DNA from: Candidatus Avimonas caecicola
Lineage (GTDB): Bacteria > Bacillota > Clostridia > Oscillospirales > Acutalibacteraceae
Assembly (NCBI GenBank): GCA_904419875.1
Contig: CAJFTG010000012.1
Span: 1 to 38,736, forward strand
Direction: 5' to 3'
Length of the DNA stretch: 38,736 nt
The translations under genes and the position numbers were made by a program. Shown one piece after another: positions 1 through 7,715 of this stretch. Position 1 is the stretch's first letter, and the number at the start of each line of letters is the position of its first letter. The notes beneath the pieces are model-generated. The model did no database searches, was not told where the DNA came from, and saw only the letters and a program-made list of their open reading frames with translations.

Positions 1-554
1 CACAGGTTCTTATCCTTGGAGTAATTGGTTTCCCGGGTGATGGCCAGCGGGATGTTGTGCGCCTCGGCGTAGTCGATCTCCTCGTCGCGGGACTTCAGGC
101 TCCACAGCCGCCAGGGGGCGATGATCTTCATTGTCGGGGCAAAGGCCTTGATGGCCAGCTCAAACCGCACCTGATCGTTGCCCTTGCCGGTGCAGCCGTG
201 GACGATGGCGTCCGCGCCCTCCGCCTTGGCGATTTCCACCAGCCGCTTGGCGATGATCGGCCGCGCGAAGGAGGTGCCCAGCAGGTACTGATTTTCATAC
301 ACCGCGCCGGCCTTAACCGTCGGGAAAATGAAATCCTCCACAAACTCCTTGCGCAGGTCCTCGATGTACAGCTTGGAAGCGCCGGTCTTGATCGCCTTTT
401 CCTGCAGGCCGGACAGCTCCTTGCCCTGCCCGACGTCAGCCGCCACGGCGATCACTTCGCAGTTGTTGTAGTTTTCCTTCAGCCACGGAATAATGATCGA
501 GGTGTCCAGCCCGCCCGAATAGGCGAGCACCACTTTTTTGATCTGCTGATCCAT
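1..554 (-). CDS. argG: Argininosuccinate synthase, N-terminal part (runs off window)
   Basis: Argininosuccinate synthase joins citrulline and aspartate using ATP in the cytoplasmic arginine pathway. About 184 codons are visible; the C-terminal part lies beyond base 1. The N-terminus carries the ATP-pyrophosphatase loop AYSGGLDTS at residues 11-19, then VAADVGQG, the [12 protein letters not shown] stretch, and [14 protein letters not shown], a hallmark of the family. The ATG at 554-552 is preceded by an AAAGGATG-like ribosome site at good spacing. A consensus promoter lies about 55 bases upstream (608-636) and candidate ArgR boxes lie further up, so arginine repression is likely. The genes after it, possibly argH, are outside the window. 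Confidence 0.97.
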   Translation of the reverse strand, partial: MDQQIKKVVLAYSGGLDTSIIIPWLKENYNNCEVIAVAADVGQGKELSGLQEKAIKTGASKLYIEDLRKEFVEDFIFPTVKAGAVYENQYLLGTSFARPIIAKRLVEIAKAEGADAIVHGCTGKGNDQVRFELAIKAFAPTMKIIAPWRLWSLKSRDEEIDYAEAHNIPLAITRETNYSKDKNL

Positions 555-607
555 AGAGAACGCATCCTTTCGCCGCGGCCTGATTCCGCGCTTTTTTCAA
601 TGTCCCT

Positions 608-636
608 ATTATAGCCTTCCGTTCCTGGATTTTCAA
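608..636 (-). promoter_or_regulatory. Sigma-A-type promoter of argG
   Basis: On the minus strand, a -35 TTGAAA (plus 631-636) is followed after 17 bases by a perfect -10 TATAAT (plus 608-613). Transcription would start near 601, giving a leader of roughly 45-50 nt before the argG ATG. No other minus-strand gene could use it. Confidence 0.85.
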
Positions 637-651
637 GTGGTTTTTTCGTAT

Positions 652-783
652 AATTATGCTCAATTATGCATTTTCGTCACCCTGAACAAAGCAAGGGTTT
701 TACGCGTTATTTTTCTGTATGCGCCCCCGTATTCTCCTGTGGATTATGCATTTTATTCCGAATGTAATGAATATTTATACTTT
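652..783 (-). promoter_or_regulatory. AT-rich island with candidate ArgR (arginine repressor) boxes
   Basis: This AT-rich block in GC-rich surroundings lies just upstream of the argG -35. It holds AATTATGC twice, 10 bases apart (652-659, 662-669). The 12-mer ATTATGCATTTT also occurs twice, 80 bases apart (663-674, 743-754). At 768-781 the sequence TGAATATTTATACT resembles the ArgR consensus TGAAT-wwww-ATTCA, matching 8 of the 10 fixed bases with all four central bases A/T. ArgR/AhrC control is known for argG in Firmicutes; assigning these boxes is inference. Confidence 0.45.
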
Positions 784-2317
784 TGTATACATATTCCCAT
801 TCCCCCGTTTCTCCCCCGCTCCGCCTGCGCTCCATCTACGCTTCACCCCCGCTCCGTCTCGTCCCGCCCTCCTGTCCGCCATTCAAGCGTCCGCCGGAAA
901 CAGCGCGGGCGGCGGCCCCTTCCGGCGGTCCCCCGCCCATCCGTTTGACATGGGGGAAGGATGACGGGGAAGAATACGCCGCCCAGCGCCGTTGGTTTCG
1001 CCTTGAAACTGTATACGGAAAGCGGCAGGCAACCCCCAAAATTGCCCGCCGCTTTCTCACCTTTCCATGGAACCGCCGGAGTCCCCGCGGTTTCCCGGCC
1101 CGACAAAGCCGGCACGGGGAAAATGCCGTTCAGCACTGCCGGATCGAACCGGCCGATACGCCGGGTACGGCGCCCCGCACACCGCCGGTTTCCAGACGCC
1201 GGCCGCCGACCGGCTCCCTCCTATCCGGCTCCTTCGACGCTTCAGTACCCTGGGCGGGAAATGAAAGCCGTTTTCCACCCCGATCCGGGTGACAACGCCG
1301 CCGCTCCGCTTTTTGCATAGGAGAAGCAGCCGCCCGATCGACGCCGGATTGCCGTTGAGCTCCCGCGCCCGCCGCAAAAAGCCTTCCGCACAGCCGTTAA
1401 TTCTGAAATACACAAAATACGCCGATCGTTGCGTGCATGCTCCGGCAGGGACACGGCCGCCGCGGGCATATCCAACGGGGCCGCTGGGGATTTCATCAAA
1501 TATGCCGCTTTGGAAGCGCATGGCCCAATCCGGAAAGACCTGTCGGCCAAAAAATAAAGCCCCCGCTTCCGGTCCGGCGACCGTCCGCGGAAGCTCCGGC
1601 GCCGGCCGGCGGTATACCTCAGAAAGCGGCAGGCGTTCCTCCCGTCCGTCAATATCCATGAAAAGATCTATGAAGGCACGCGATAAATGGGCGGTTCTTC
1701 ATCCTCCCCAAGCTCCCCAGACAGGAAATAAAAACAGCCCCCGTCATCGCCGCCAATCCCGCCACCGTTGTCAAAGCCGCCGCCATCCTGGCTTTTCCGA
1801 TTCCAGAACCCCCCGGCCCTCGGCCGGCGGAATTGCGGAAGCACGGATGCGGCCGCTGTAGTTCCGGCGGCTTTCCCCGCCGGCTCCGGTCATCCAGCCG
1901 AAGCATAGCCGCGCAAACGCTTTTGGAACCCCTTCACCCGGAAGACAACCCGGGGATTTTTTGCTGTAAACCCGTGCAAAGCCGTCCCCTGTCCTGCCCG
2001 GCAAAAAGCCGGTAACCGTATTCCCGGCTTTCCAGTTTCCCGGCTTTCCCCGGATAACCCGTCCGAAAATCCATGCAGCCGTGGACCCGGTAATTCCGCC
2101 CGGCCAAACCGCCGCGCAGTCCGCGCGCATTTTCAGCATCTTCTTCACGGCTTCTTCCCCTTCGCCCGGCGGCAGGGAGGCGCTTTCGGCAAGGCCGTTT
2201 TGCCTGGCTGCCTGCCGGTTTGAAAGCGGGTAGGGGAGAGAAAAAGGAAGGGAAAGGGGGCCGGCACTCCCCGCGCCGTCACCGGCAGGGGCATTTACCC
2301 TTTGAAGACGGGGCGCC
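784..2317. other. GC-rich stretch without a recognisable gene
   Basis: About 1.5 kb with open frames on both strands, as expected from GC-rich sequence, but none has both a convincing ribosome site and a recognisable protein. Two overlapping minus-strand frames are the only ones worth recording. One ends at 1649 and contains a hydrophobic run starting MAAALTTVAGLAAM. The other (1057-1659) starts inside the stop of the first. Together they could be a decayed membrane-protein gene, but I recognise no family. Short pyrimidine-rich motifs such as TTCCCGGCTTTCC recur near 2030-2050. No transposase remnant was seen. Confidence 0.4.
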
Positions 2318-2743
2318 TCATACATGGACGATAGCGGTCAGGGTGTTGGTCACCAGCACCAGCGTCAGAATCACCACAAACCCGGCGCAGCACCAGAAAA
2401 AGCCGTTGCGCGCCCGGCGGTCTTCGATCCCGCGGGAAACCAGGCCCAGCAGCAGGCAGGAGATCAGGCCGGCCGTCAGGTCGATGATGATCCGGAGCTG
2501 GCCGGCCGTCAGCGCGACGGCGGCCCCCAGCCACGCGGCGGCGACGCCGCTGAAGATATGCACCGCCGGGGCGATCAGCAGGGGAAGTATCGCCACGGCG
2601 TACTCCTTTTTCTTTGCCCGCAGGAAAATCACCACCATGGCCCAAAGGACAATCACAATCGCCCAGCAGGCGAACAGCATGCTTGCCGGGGTATTGGCGC
2701 CGTCCGGCGAAGCGGTCGCGGACAGGAACTCGATCAACGGCAT
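2318..2743 (-). CDS. Small four-helix integral membrane protein, unknown function
   Basis: A 141-residue protein I cannot assign to a family. After a short polar N-terminus come about four hydrophobic segments, roughly residues 22-42, 47-66, 72-98 and 115-138, with basic loops (RAKKKE; RGIEDRRARN) between them. No catalytic motif is visible. I chose the ATG at 2743-2741 because GAGGAGAG lies just upstream. The frame is open further up, but that extension is low-complexity and Arg/Ala-rich and crosses the likely promoter. The gene appears monocistronic, with an open noncoding stretch behind it and a divergent sigma-factor gene ahead. Confidence 0.75.
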   Translation of the reverse strand: MPLIEFLSATASPDGANTPASMLFACWAIVIVLWAMVVIFLRAKKKEYAVAILPLLIAPAVHIFSGVAAAWLGAAVALTAGQLRIIIDLTAGLISCLLLGLVSRGIEDRRARNGFFWCCAGFVVILTLVLVTNTLTAIVHV

Positions 2744-3181
2744 ACTCTCCTCGTTTCTCCACAGACACCGATTATTTGCGGCGGCCCGGCCGGGAAAACC
2801 CGAAGCGGCCTGTCTGCGGCCGGCCGCCCGTTTTACTGATGCTATTGGTATCATTGTAATATACCCCACTCCGTTTTGCAAGCGGGAAAACCGCCGAACG
2901 CAGAAACGGGGCTCTTCCCGGGCATGGCCCAGGCTCCCGGCTTGGACCATGCCGGACGGCGGCGCGCCGGGGGCTCAAGCTGTGTTTCCCGAACGTCTTC
3001 CGCCGCGCAAATAGGCGGCAGCCGTCAAAAGGGGACGGCCGTTCCCGCCGGCCGCGGGCCGCCGCGCCGAATCAGCGGCTTCGCCCAGCCGCAGGGGCCG
3101 CCTGCCGCGGAGAATGGATTTTTGGCTTCCACTTCACAATTTGCCGCTGTGCGTTGTATTTATAGTGGGGGAGGGAAACGG
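2744..3181. other. Divergent intergenic region between membrane protein and sigma factor
   Basis: It carries a minus-strand promoter at 2853-2881. Near 3133-3162 there is a weak plus-strand candidate: TTCACA, 18 bases, TATTTA, which would leave a very short leader for the sigma gene. The plus frame of the sigma factor is open through this region but lacks a start with a ribosome site. No gene is seen here. Confidence 0.5.
2853..2881 (-). promoter_or_regulatory. Promoter of the small membrane protein gene
   Basis: On the minus strand a -35 TTGCAA (plus 2876-2881) is separated by 17 bases from a -10 TACAAT (plus 2853-2858). The predicted start lies about 100 bases upstream of the ATG at 2743. 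Confidence 0.55.
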
Positions 3182-3676
3182 ATGCAAAAGAAATTCGGCC
3201 GGCCGGCTGACCGGGACGAGGAAGCCGTCGGGCAGCTTGTCCGGATGCACGGGCAGATGCTTTACCGGGTATGCCTTGTGATGCTTGGCAATCCCCACGA
3301 CGCGGAAGACGCGGTGCAGGAGACCTTCCTGCGGTTTATGACCAAAGGCCCCGACACAAAGGATGCGGAACATCAAAAGGCGTGGCTTATCCGGACGGCC
3401 ACCAACCTGTGCAGGAATATGCGGCTGTTCCGCCTGCGGCACCCCCACGTGGATGTGGAGGCCGTGGAGAACCTGGGCGCCCCGGCCGTCTGCCGCGACG
3501 TTTACCGGGAGGTGCTGCGGCTGCCGGCCAACTACCGTCTTGTCCTGCTTCTGTATTACGTGCAGGGCTACCGGACGGAGGAGATCGCCCGGATTTTAAA
3601 CATTTCTCCCGCCGCCGTGCGCAAGCGGCTGCAGCTGGGGAGGGAAAAGCTGAGAATGGAATGGGAAAGGGAATAA
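3182..3676 (+). CDS. ECF-type RNA polymerase sigma factor
   Basis: A 164-residue sigma-70 family factor of the extracytoplasmic-function class, with only regions 2 and 4. Region 2 spans about residues 18-85 and includes GNPHDAEDAVQETFLRF and KAWLIRTATNLCRN. Region 4 (about 105-160) ends in a helix-turn-helix, EEIARILNISPAAVRKRL. I chose the ATG at 3182 because GGGGGAGGG precedes it; the upstream extension of the frame has no domain. The next gene, 87 bases on, encodes a membrane-anchored protein and is probably its anti-sigma factor. The target regulon cannot be read from the window. Confidence 0.92.
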   Translation: MQKKFGRPADRDEEAVGQLVRMHGQMLYRVCLVMLGNPHDAEDAVQETFLRFMTKGPDTKDAEHQKAWLIRTATNLCRNMRLFRLRHPHVDVEAVENLGAPAVCRDVYREVLRLPANYRLVLLLYYVQGYRTEEIARILNISPAAVRKRLQLGREKLRMEWERE

Positions 3677-3763
3677 CGGCCGCCTGCAGCCGTTCGGCAG
3701 GCCGTCCCTGAAAGCGCTCCCGCGCCACACAGACAGTCTCCCCACAGGAAAGGAGCAGTTCCT

Positions 3764-4840
3764 ATGAAAGAACAGGAATTCATCGACGCGATGAACGCCG
3801 TACATCTGGATAAAAAGGCGGAGGACCGGATTATCCGCCGCTGTCAAAAGGGGCGGCCTCCCCGTCTCTTCCCCCGCCGGCCCGTATGGACGGCGGCCGC
3901 GGCCTTCGCCGCCGCCCTGGTGCTGCTGGCGGGCATACCGTTCCTGCGCCGCAGCAGCGATACGGGGAAAACGGAGGTCTGCTGGCTGGACGCGCTGACG
4001 TTCCGGGCCGGCGCCAAAGGCTTCGGCACCGAGGAGCTGGAAAAGAACATCGTCACCCGGATCCCCTCCGGCATCTGTATCCTGTTTGTGGAAGAAGAAC
4101 GGGACGGCCAAACGGTGGAGGTGGTCGACGGTACGGTTGCGCCGGATTTTGCGATCGACGGAGAAGGGATTCGGTCCGTTACCTATACTGCCGAAACCGG
4201 TCTGCTGTTGAGCGAATTTGACTCCTACTTCCATGACGGGGCAGGAAACTTCCTATGGTCGCAATCCTGCGTACCGGTCCCGCTGGAGGAATACGGAAAC
4301 TGTATGCGGGACTGGAAAAATCCCACTCAGGCGGAGCTGGTGGCGATTCTGGACGCCATGCACGCCAAAGGGGAACCGGAAGGAGAACTGGCGCATTTCT
4401 ATAATATGTATTACAACAAAGAGAGAGCCGCAACGGACGGCAAAACCGGGCAGGCGTGGTTTCAGGCTTATGAAAAATTCCTGGAGAAATGCCGGGAGCC
4501 GATGGATTTCAACGCTTTCACCGTCTATGCCGATGTGGATGAAAACAACAGCGAATACCCGCTGTTCATCCAGATTGAGAACCCCGCACACCCACCGCTG
4601 GGGACGGTGCAGGCCAGAAGCGTCACCGTTTCCCCGGGCGATACCGTTTCCTGGGTAATCCTCGAAGCAATTTCAGGGAAAACCCGCGAAGAGCTGGATC
4701 TCGCCCAGATACGGGACACAATCCACGTGGCCGTCACCTATGAGGACGGCACGGTGCGGGAGTGCGGCATTGCCCTGCAGTTTTCCGACGATGGGGAACT
4801 GTTCATGGAACTCACCGGACGGCCGGCGCCGGCCGGTTAA
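3764..4840 (+). CDS. Membrane-anchored probable anti-sigma factor with extracytoplasmic domain
   Basis: A 358-residue protein with a short, charged, probably cytoplasmic N-terminus (1-40), one membrane segment at about 41-60, and an outside domain of about 295 residues that I cannot assign. This topology, with its position directly after an ECF sigma gene, fits an anti-sigma factor that holds the sigma at the membrane until an envelope signal. No zinc-binding HxxxCxxC motif is present in the N-terminal part, so it is not a ZAS-type anti-sigma factor. AAAGGAG precedes the ATG. The role is inferred from context; the outer part could alternatively be a stress sensor or ligand-binding domain. Confidence 0.7.
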   Translation: MKEQEFIDAMNAVHLDKKAEDRIIRRCQKGRPPRLFPRRPVWTAAAAFAAALVLLAGIPFLRRSSDTGKTEVCWLDALTFRAGAKGFGTEELEKNIVTRIPSGICILFVEEERDGQTVEVVDGTVAPDFAIDGEGIRSVTYTAETGLLLSEFDSYFHDGAGNFLWSQSCVPVPLEEYGNCMRDWKNPTQAELVAILDAMHAKGEPEGELAHFYNMYYNKERAATDGKTGQAWFQAYEKFLEKCREPMDFNAFTVYADVDENNSEYPLFIQIENPAHPPLGTVQARSVTVSPGDTVSWVILEAISGKTREELDLAQIRDTIHVAVTYEDGTVRECGIALQFSDDGELFMELTGRPAPAG

Positions 4841-5242
4841 TCCCCCCTCCCCGCCCCTTTCAGGCACAACCGGAATCCGCCGGCATATTCCACGGAATAT
4901 TTTGAGAATGCATTTTCCCTATATGGCATAAAACCGCTTACCCTGCGCTACGGCCTGACAGACGCCGCGCTATGCCCGCGGCGGCGTCTGTCCTTCGCAC
5001 GCGGCCTCGGCAGGGGGCCGGCCCCGCGCGGTGTCCGGGCGCTTACGACGCAAAGAGCGCATCCTCTCGGGGCGGGGCGGCGGGCCGCTGCGCCGCGGCC
5101 ATGTCAAAAAAGACCCTTCCGCATTTGCCGCCGGGCCGGCAGGCCCCGACAACAGGGCTTCCGGCGACGGGGAGGCCCATTGTCACCCGAAGCCTCGGCT
5201 TTCGGCCCCCACCCGCGCGCCGGGCAACATAGGATAAAATCA
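4841..5242. other. Intergenic stretch, no gene seen
   Basis: GC-rich sequence after the anti-sigma gene. Frames are open on both strands but none has a ribosome site or a recognisable product. I see no classical terminator directly after 4840; the first strong hairpin is at 5243-5266. Confidence 0.45.
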
Positions 5243-5565
5243 AAGCCGCCACCGAAGTGGTGGTTTGCCCAAACCCCGGAAAGGGCAAAGGCAGGGTTTT
5301 CTCCCTAAAGGGCATCCATTCTTGTAATCGTATTACAGCCCTGCCCCCATGAACAGGCCGCCGTGCTGCTGCCAGTCCGGTTCCATGGCCAAAACGCCAT
5401 TCGGCTTATCCCCCTTGACCTGGCTACAACGCGGTTGCCAAGCCCCTGTTTTCATGGGGGATGGCGTTGCCGAAACTTTTATCCCCCCGGCCTGCCGGGA
5501 GTTTATCCATGCCAAATCGCCAAACAGAGGAGCTCAAGCGCCAATGCGCTTGAGCTCCTCTGTTT
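5243..5565. ncRNA. Candidate large structured RNA (strand undecided)
   Basis: About 320 bases with unusually dense and orderly pairing. A hairpin with a CGAA loop lies at 5243-5266. TTTGCCC (5264-5270) pairs with GGGCAAA (5283-5289). GGCAGGG (5290-5296) pairs with CCCTGCC (5339-5345) and encloses TGTAAT-CGT-ATTACA (5323-5337). A long-range helix joins 5344-5357 to 5445-5460 with 14 pairs and a 2-base bulge; it encloses ATGGC/GCCAT (5385-5400) and TGGC/GCCA (5421-5440). CCCGG/CCGGG lies at 5486-5499, followed by a perfect 20-bp hairpin (5522-5565). The long helix includes A/T pairs, so it is not just GC bias. I could not match it to a family, and neither strand has a clear promoter. Confidence 0.45.
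5522..5565 (-). terminator. Perfect 20-bp hairpin after the GH3 gene
   Basis: Arms 5522-5541 and 5546-5565 are perfectly complementary around a CAAT loop. It begins 23 bases after the GH3 stop on the minus strand. The T-run is weak on both sides (CTGTTTGG on minus, CTGTTTAT on plus), so it may also act as an mRNA-stabilising hairpin or as the 3' end of the candidate RNA. Confidence 0.6.
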
Positions 5566-5587
5566 ATGGAGGCGCCCTCCCGCCGCT

Positions 5588-7126
5588 TCAGGAAAGGAGG
5601 CCCAGCGAAAGCTTTAGCTCCAGGATCCGCCGGACCGACCGATCGATCTGCTTCTTGGAAATGACGCCGTCCTCCACCGCCCGGAGCACCGCCGGAATCT
5701 GCGCCTCAAAATCGGTGCAGCACAAAAGATCGTTGCCCGCCTGCACCGCCAGCACCGCCGCCTGTTCGGCATCCACAAAATCCCGGATCCCGTCCATGGC
5801 AAGCTCGTCGGTCACAATCACCCCGTCGAAGCCGAGTTCCTCCCGCAGGATTTCATGGACACGGGGCGACAGGGAGGCCGGATAAAGGCTGTCCATACAG
5901 CGGACAATATTGTGCGAAACCAGAACAATATCCGCGCCGGCGTCGATGCCGGCCTGAAACGGCAGGAAATCGGAAGCGGCAAAGGTTTCATACGGCCGGT
6001 GATCGTAAGCGACGCCGGTGTGGGTGTCCTCATTGTTTCCGTAGCCGGGAAAATGCTTGAGCACGCAGCCCATCCCCTGCTCCTTCATAGCCCGCACCAC
6101 GGTCTCGACATACCGCGCCGTCTGCCCGGCATCCTTCCCGAAGGTGCGGCCGTACATGAAATCCTCCGGGTTCACCGAAACATCGCAGACCGGCGCAAGG
6201 TTCAGGTTAATCCCCAGGCCTTTGAGCAGACGGCACTTTTCCACGGCGTCGCTGCGCACCGCGTCGAAGCCTCCCAGGCGGTACAGCTCCTGCGGCGACG
6301 GGAAGGGCTCGGTTCGGAATTCCGGATACAGGCTGACCCGGTTGACCGTGCCGCCCTCTTCGTCCACGCCGATCAGCAGGGGGATTTCCGAGGCGTCCTG
6401 ATAGCTTTGGATGGCCTGTATGACCTGTGCCTTCGTCTTTCCGGAGAAATCCCGCCCGAACAGGATATAGCCGCCTAGATGATTGTCCGCTGCCTTTCGC
6501 ACGGCATCCGCCGACGGGCATCGGGCGATAAACATCTGCCCCACCTTTTCCTCCCAGGTCATTCCGGCCAGAATCGCCTCCACCCGTGCTCCGGAGCTGC
6601 CGGGAAGGCCCGGGGCCGTGGTTGCCTGCGTCCCGGCCGGAGGAGCCGCGGTCGGACCGACAGCGGAAGCCGTGCCCGTCGTGCCCGAAGCGGCTGCTGT
6701 TCCGCCGGAGGCCGTCAAAACCACCCGGACTACCTCTACCGGCTGCACTGTCTGCTCCGTCCTGCCCGGGTCCAGCCTGCCGCGGTAAACGACCGTCGCC
6801 GTTTCCCCGACCAAAAGCCCGTTGCCGCAGTCGGTGATTTCCGCTTCGCCGATGGCGAAGCGGTAGGTGCCGCCGTCCTCCGCCGCAAGCACGAGGGTAT
6901 TCATGGACGCGTCCTCCACCGTGCCCCGGATCTGGTATTCCGTCCCGCCGCTTCCGGAGGAAATCGGCGATTCCGCCGGTCCCGGCTCCTCATCAGCCGG
7001 TTTCCGGCGGCAGGAGGGGATCAGGACCAGCGCCGACAGGGCAACGGCCAACAGCGCGAAAAGCGAGGCGGTCCGCCGGATTCTTTTTGTATTCCGGTGC
7101 CGTCTGACAGTGCTCAATGTTTTCAT
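5588..7126 (-). CDS. GH3 family beta-N-acetylglucosaminidase-like envelope protein (NagZ-like)
   Basis: A 512-residue exported glycosidase. After a basic N-terminus and a hydrophobic segment (22-37), a lipobox-like LIPSC places Cys39 as a possible lipid anchor. A small beta domain (about 55-145) and a Thr/Ala/Gly-rich linker (about 150-185) precede the GH3 barrel (about 190-512). The barrel has KHFPGYGNNEDTH at 357-369, which contains the Asp/His dyad used as acid/base by NagZ-type enzymes, and VTDELAMDG with the likely nucleophile Asp440. The expected substrates are terminal beta-GlcNAc residues of peptidoglycan or glycans. AAAGGAGA lies before the ATG at 7126. A frame extension to 7207 is rejected: it has no ribosome site and little room after the promoter. 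Confidence 0.9.
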   Translation of the reverse strand: MKTLSTVRRHRNTKRIRRTASLFALLAVALSALVLIPSCRRKPADEEPGPAESPISSGSGGTEYQIRGTVEDASMNTLVLAAEDGGTYRFAIGEAEITDCGNGLLVGETATVVYRGRLDPGRTEQTVQPVEVVRVVLTASGGTAAASGTTGTASAVGPTAAPPAGTQATTAPGLPGSSGARVEAILAGMTWEEKVGQMFIARCPSADAVRKAADNHLGGYILFGRDFSGKTKAQVIQAIQSYQDASEIPLLIGVDEEGGTVNRVSLYPEFRTEPFPSPQELYRLGGFDAVRSDAVEKCRLLKGLGINLNLAPVCDVSVNPEDFMYGRTFGKDAGQTARYVETVVRAMKEQGMGCVLKHFPGYGNNEDTHTGVAYDHRPYETFAASDFLPFQAGIDAGADIVLVSHNIVRCMDSLYPASLSPRVHEILREELGFDGVIVTDELAMDGIRDFVDAEQAAVLAVQAGNDLLCCTDFEAQIPAVLRAVEDGVISKKQIDRSVRRILELKLSLGLLS

Positions 7127-7223
7127 GCCGTCTCCTTTCCGGGCTCGCCCGGTTGCGCCGCGTGCACGCGCCAGGGGATTATCCCAGCCGCCGGCCGCCC
7201 CGTTCACTCCCGCTTTGCTTTTG

Positions 7224-7251
7224 ATTATAAGACAAATGCTTCGTCTGTCAA
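7224..7251 (-). promoter_or_regulatory. Promoter of the GH3 gene
   Basis: On the minus strand a perfect -35 TTGACA (plus 7246-7251) and a perfect -10 TATAAT (plus 7224-7229) are separated by 16 bases. The leader would be about 90 nt. This is one of the strongest promoters in the window. Confidence 0.88.
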
Positions 7252-7617
7252 GGGTCTTGCCCGGTTTTTACATTGGCGGTATGCGGGCGCTTTTTTGCCT
7301 TCATTTCCCCATTCTCTTCCCACTCTCTTCTCATCCTCTCCCCTTCCCTTCGCTATGTTTCATTCGTTGTCTCCCCTGCTTCTTCGCCAGTGGGACGGGG
7401 AATCATACCGCCGGAAAACAGCCGAGCGGCTTCCCCCCCCCGTATCCCTTCCCACCCCCCTAGCGCCGGGAGGAGGTCGGCGGTCTTCACAGTTTTTCCC
7501 ATATAAAGACGTATGGCTGAGGCAATTTCATTTATCATTTTTTCTTGCGCCCTCAAAATCTAAAGAAATGATATCAACCTCCGAGTTATTTGCTATTTCT
7601 TTTCATTCCAAATTCCC
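7252..7617. other. Intergenic region between GH3 and the AraC-led cluster
   Basis: No gene seen. 7290-7385 is strongly pyrimidine-rich on the plus strand. From about 7500 the sequence turns AT-rich and leads into the promoter of the glycan cluster. Confidence 0.5.
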
Positions 7618-7641
7618 TATACTAAAATTATGAATAATTTT
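7618..7641 (+). promoter_or_regulatory. -10 element with abutting 18-bp dyad, likely promoter/operator of the glycan cluster
   Basis: TATACT at 7618-7623 is a good -10, but no good -35 is found 16-18 bases upstream, as is typical of activator-dependent promoters. Directly after it is a perfect inverted repeat: AAAATTAT (7624-7631), GA, ATAATTTT (7634-7641). It covers the expected start site. A second short dyad, TTTGT-GG-ACAAA, lies at 7663-7674. Operator function is inference. Confidence 0.5.
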
Positions 7642-7715
7642 CAGCCGCTTGGACGATCATATTTTGTGGACAAACTGTCAATCATCTCCGGTCATTGATA
7701 AATGGAGGGTGTTAT

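Noticed and set aside
1057-1906. Overlapping minus-strand frames that might be a frameshifted membrane-protein gene
   Set aside because: One hydrophobic run is suggestive, but no family, ribosome site or promoter supports it. Noted in the region entry and not called as a pseudogene.
2876-3181. N-terminal extension of the ECF sigma factor by about 100 residues
   Set aside because: No start with a ribosome site, no domain in the extension, and ECF factors of this type are about 160-180 residues, as given by the ATG at 3182.
5333-5515. 60-codon open frame on the minus strand within the candidate RNA region
   Set aside because: It has no ribosome site and coincides with the long paired arms; the structure explains the sequence better than a peptide does. 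Kept only as a test against the RNA hypothesis.
7500-7715. CcpA cre site before the glycan cluster
   Set aside because: No sequence close to WTGNAANCGNWNNCW was seen; the only clear symmetry is the AT-rich dyad at 7624-7641.
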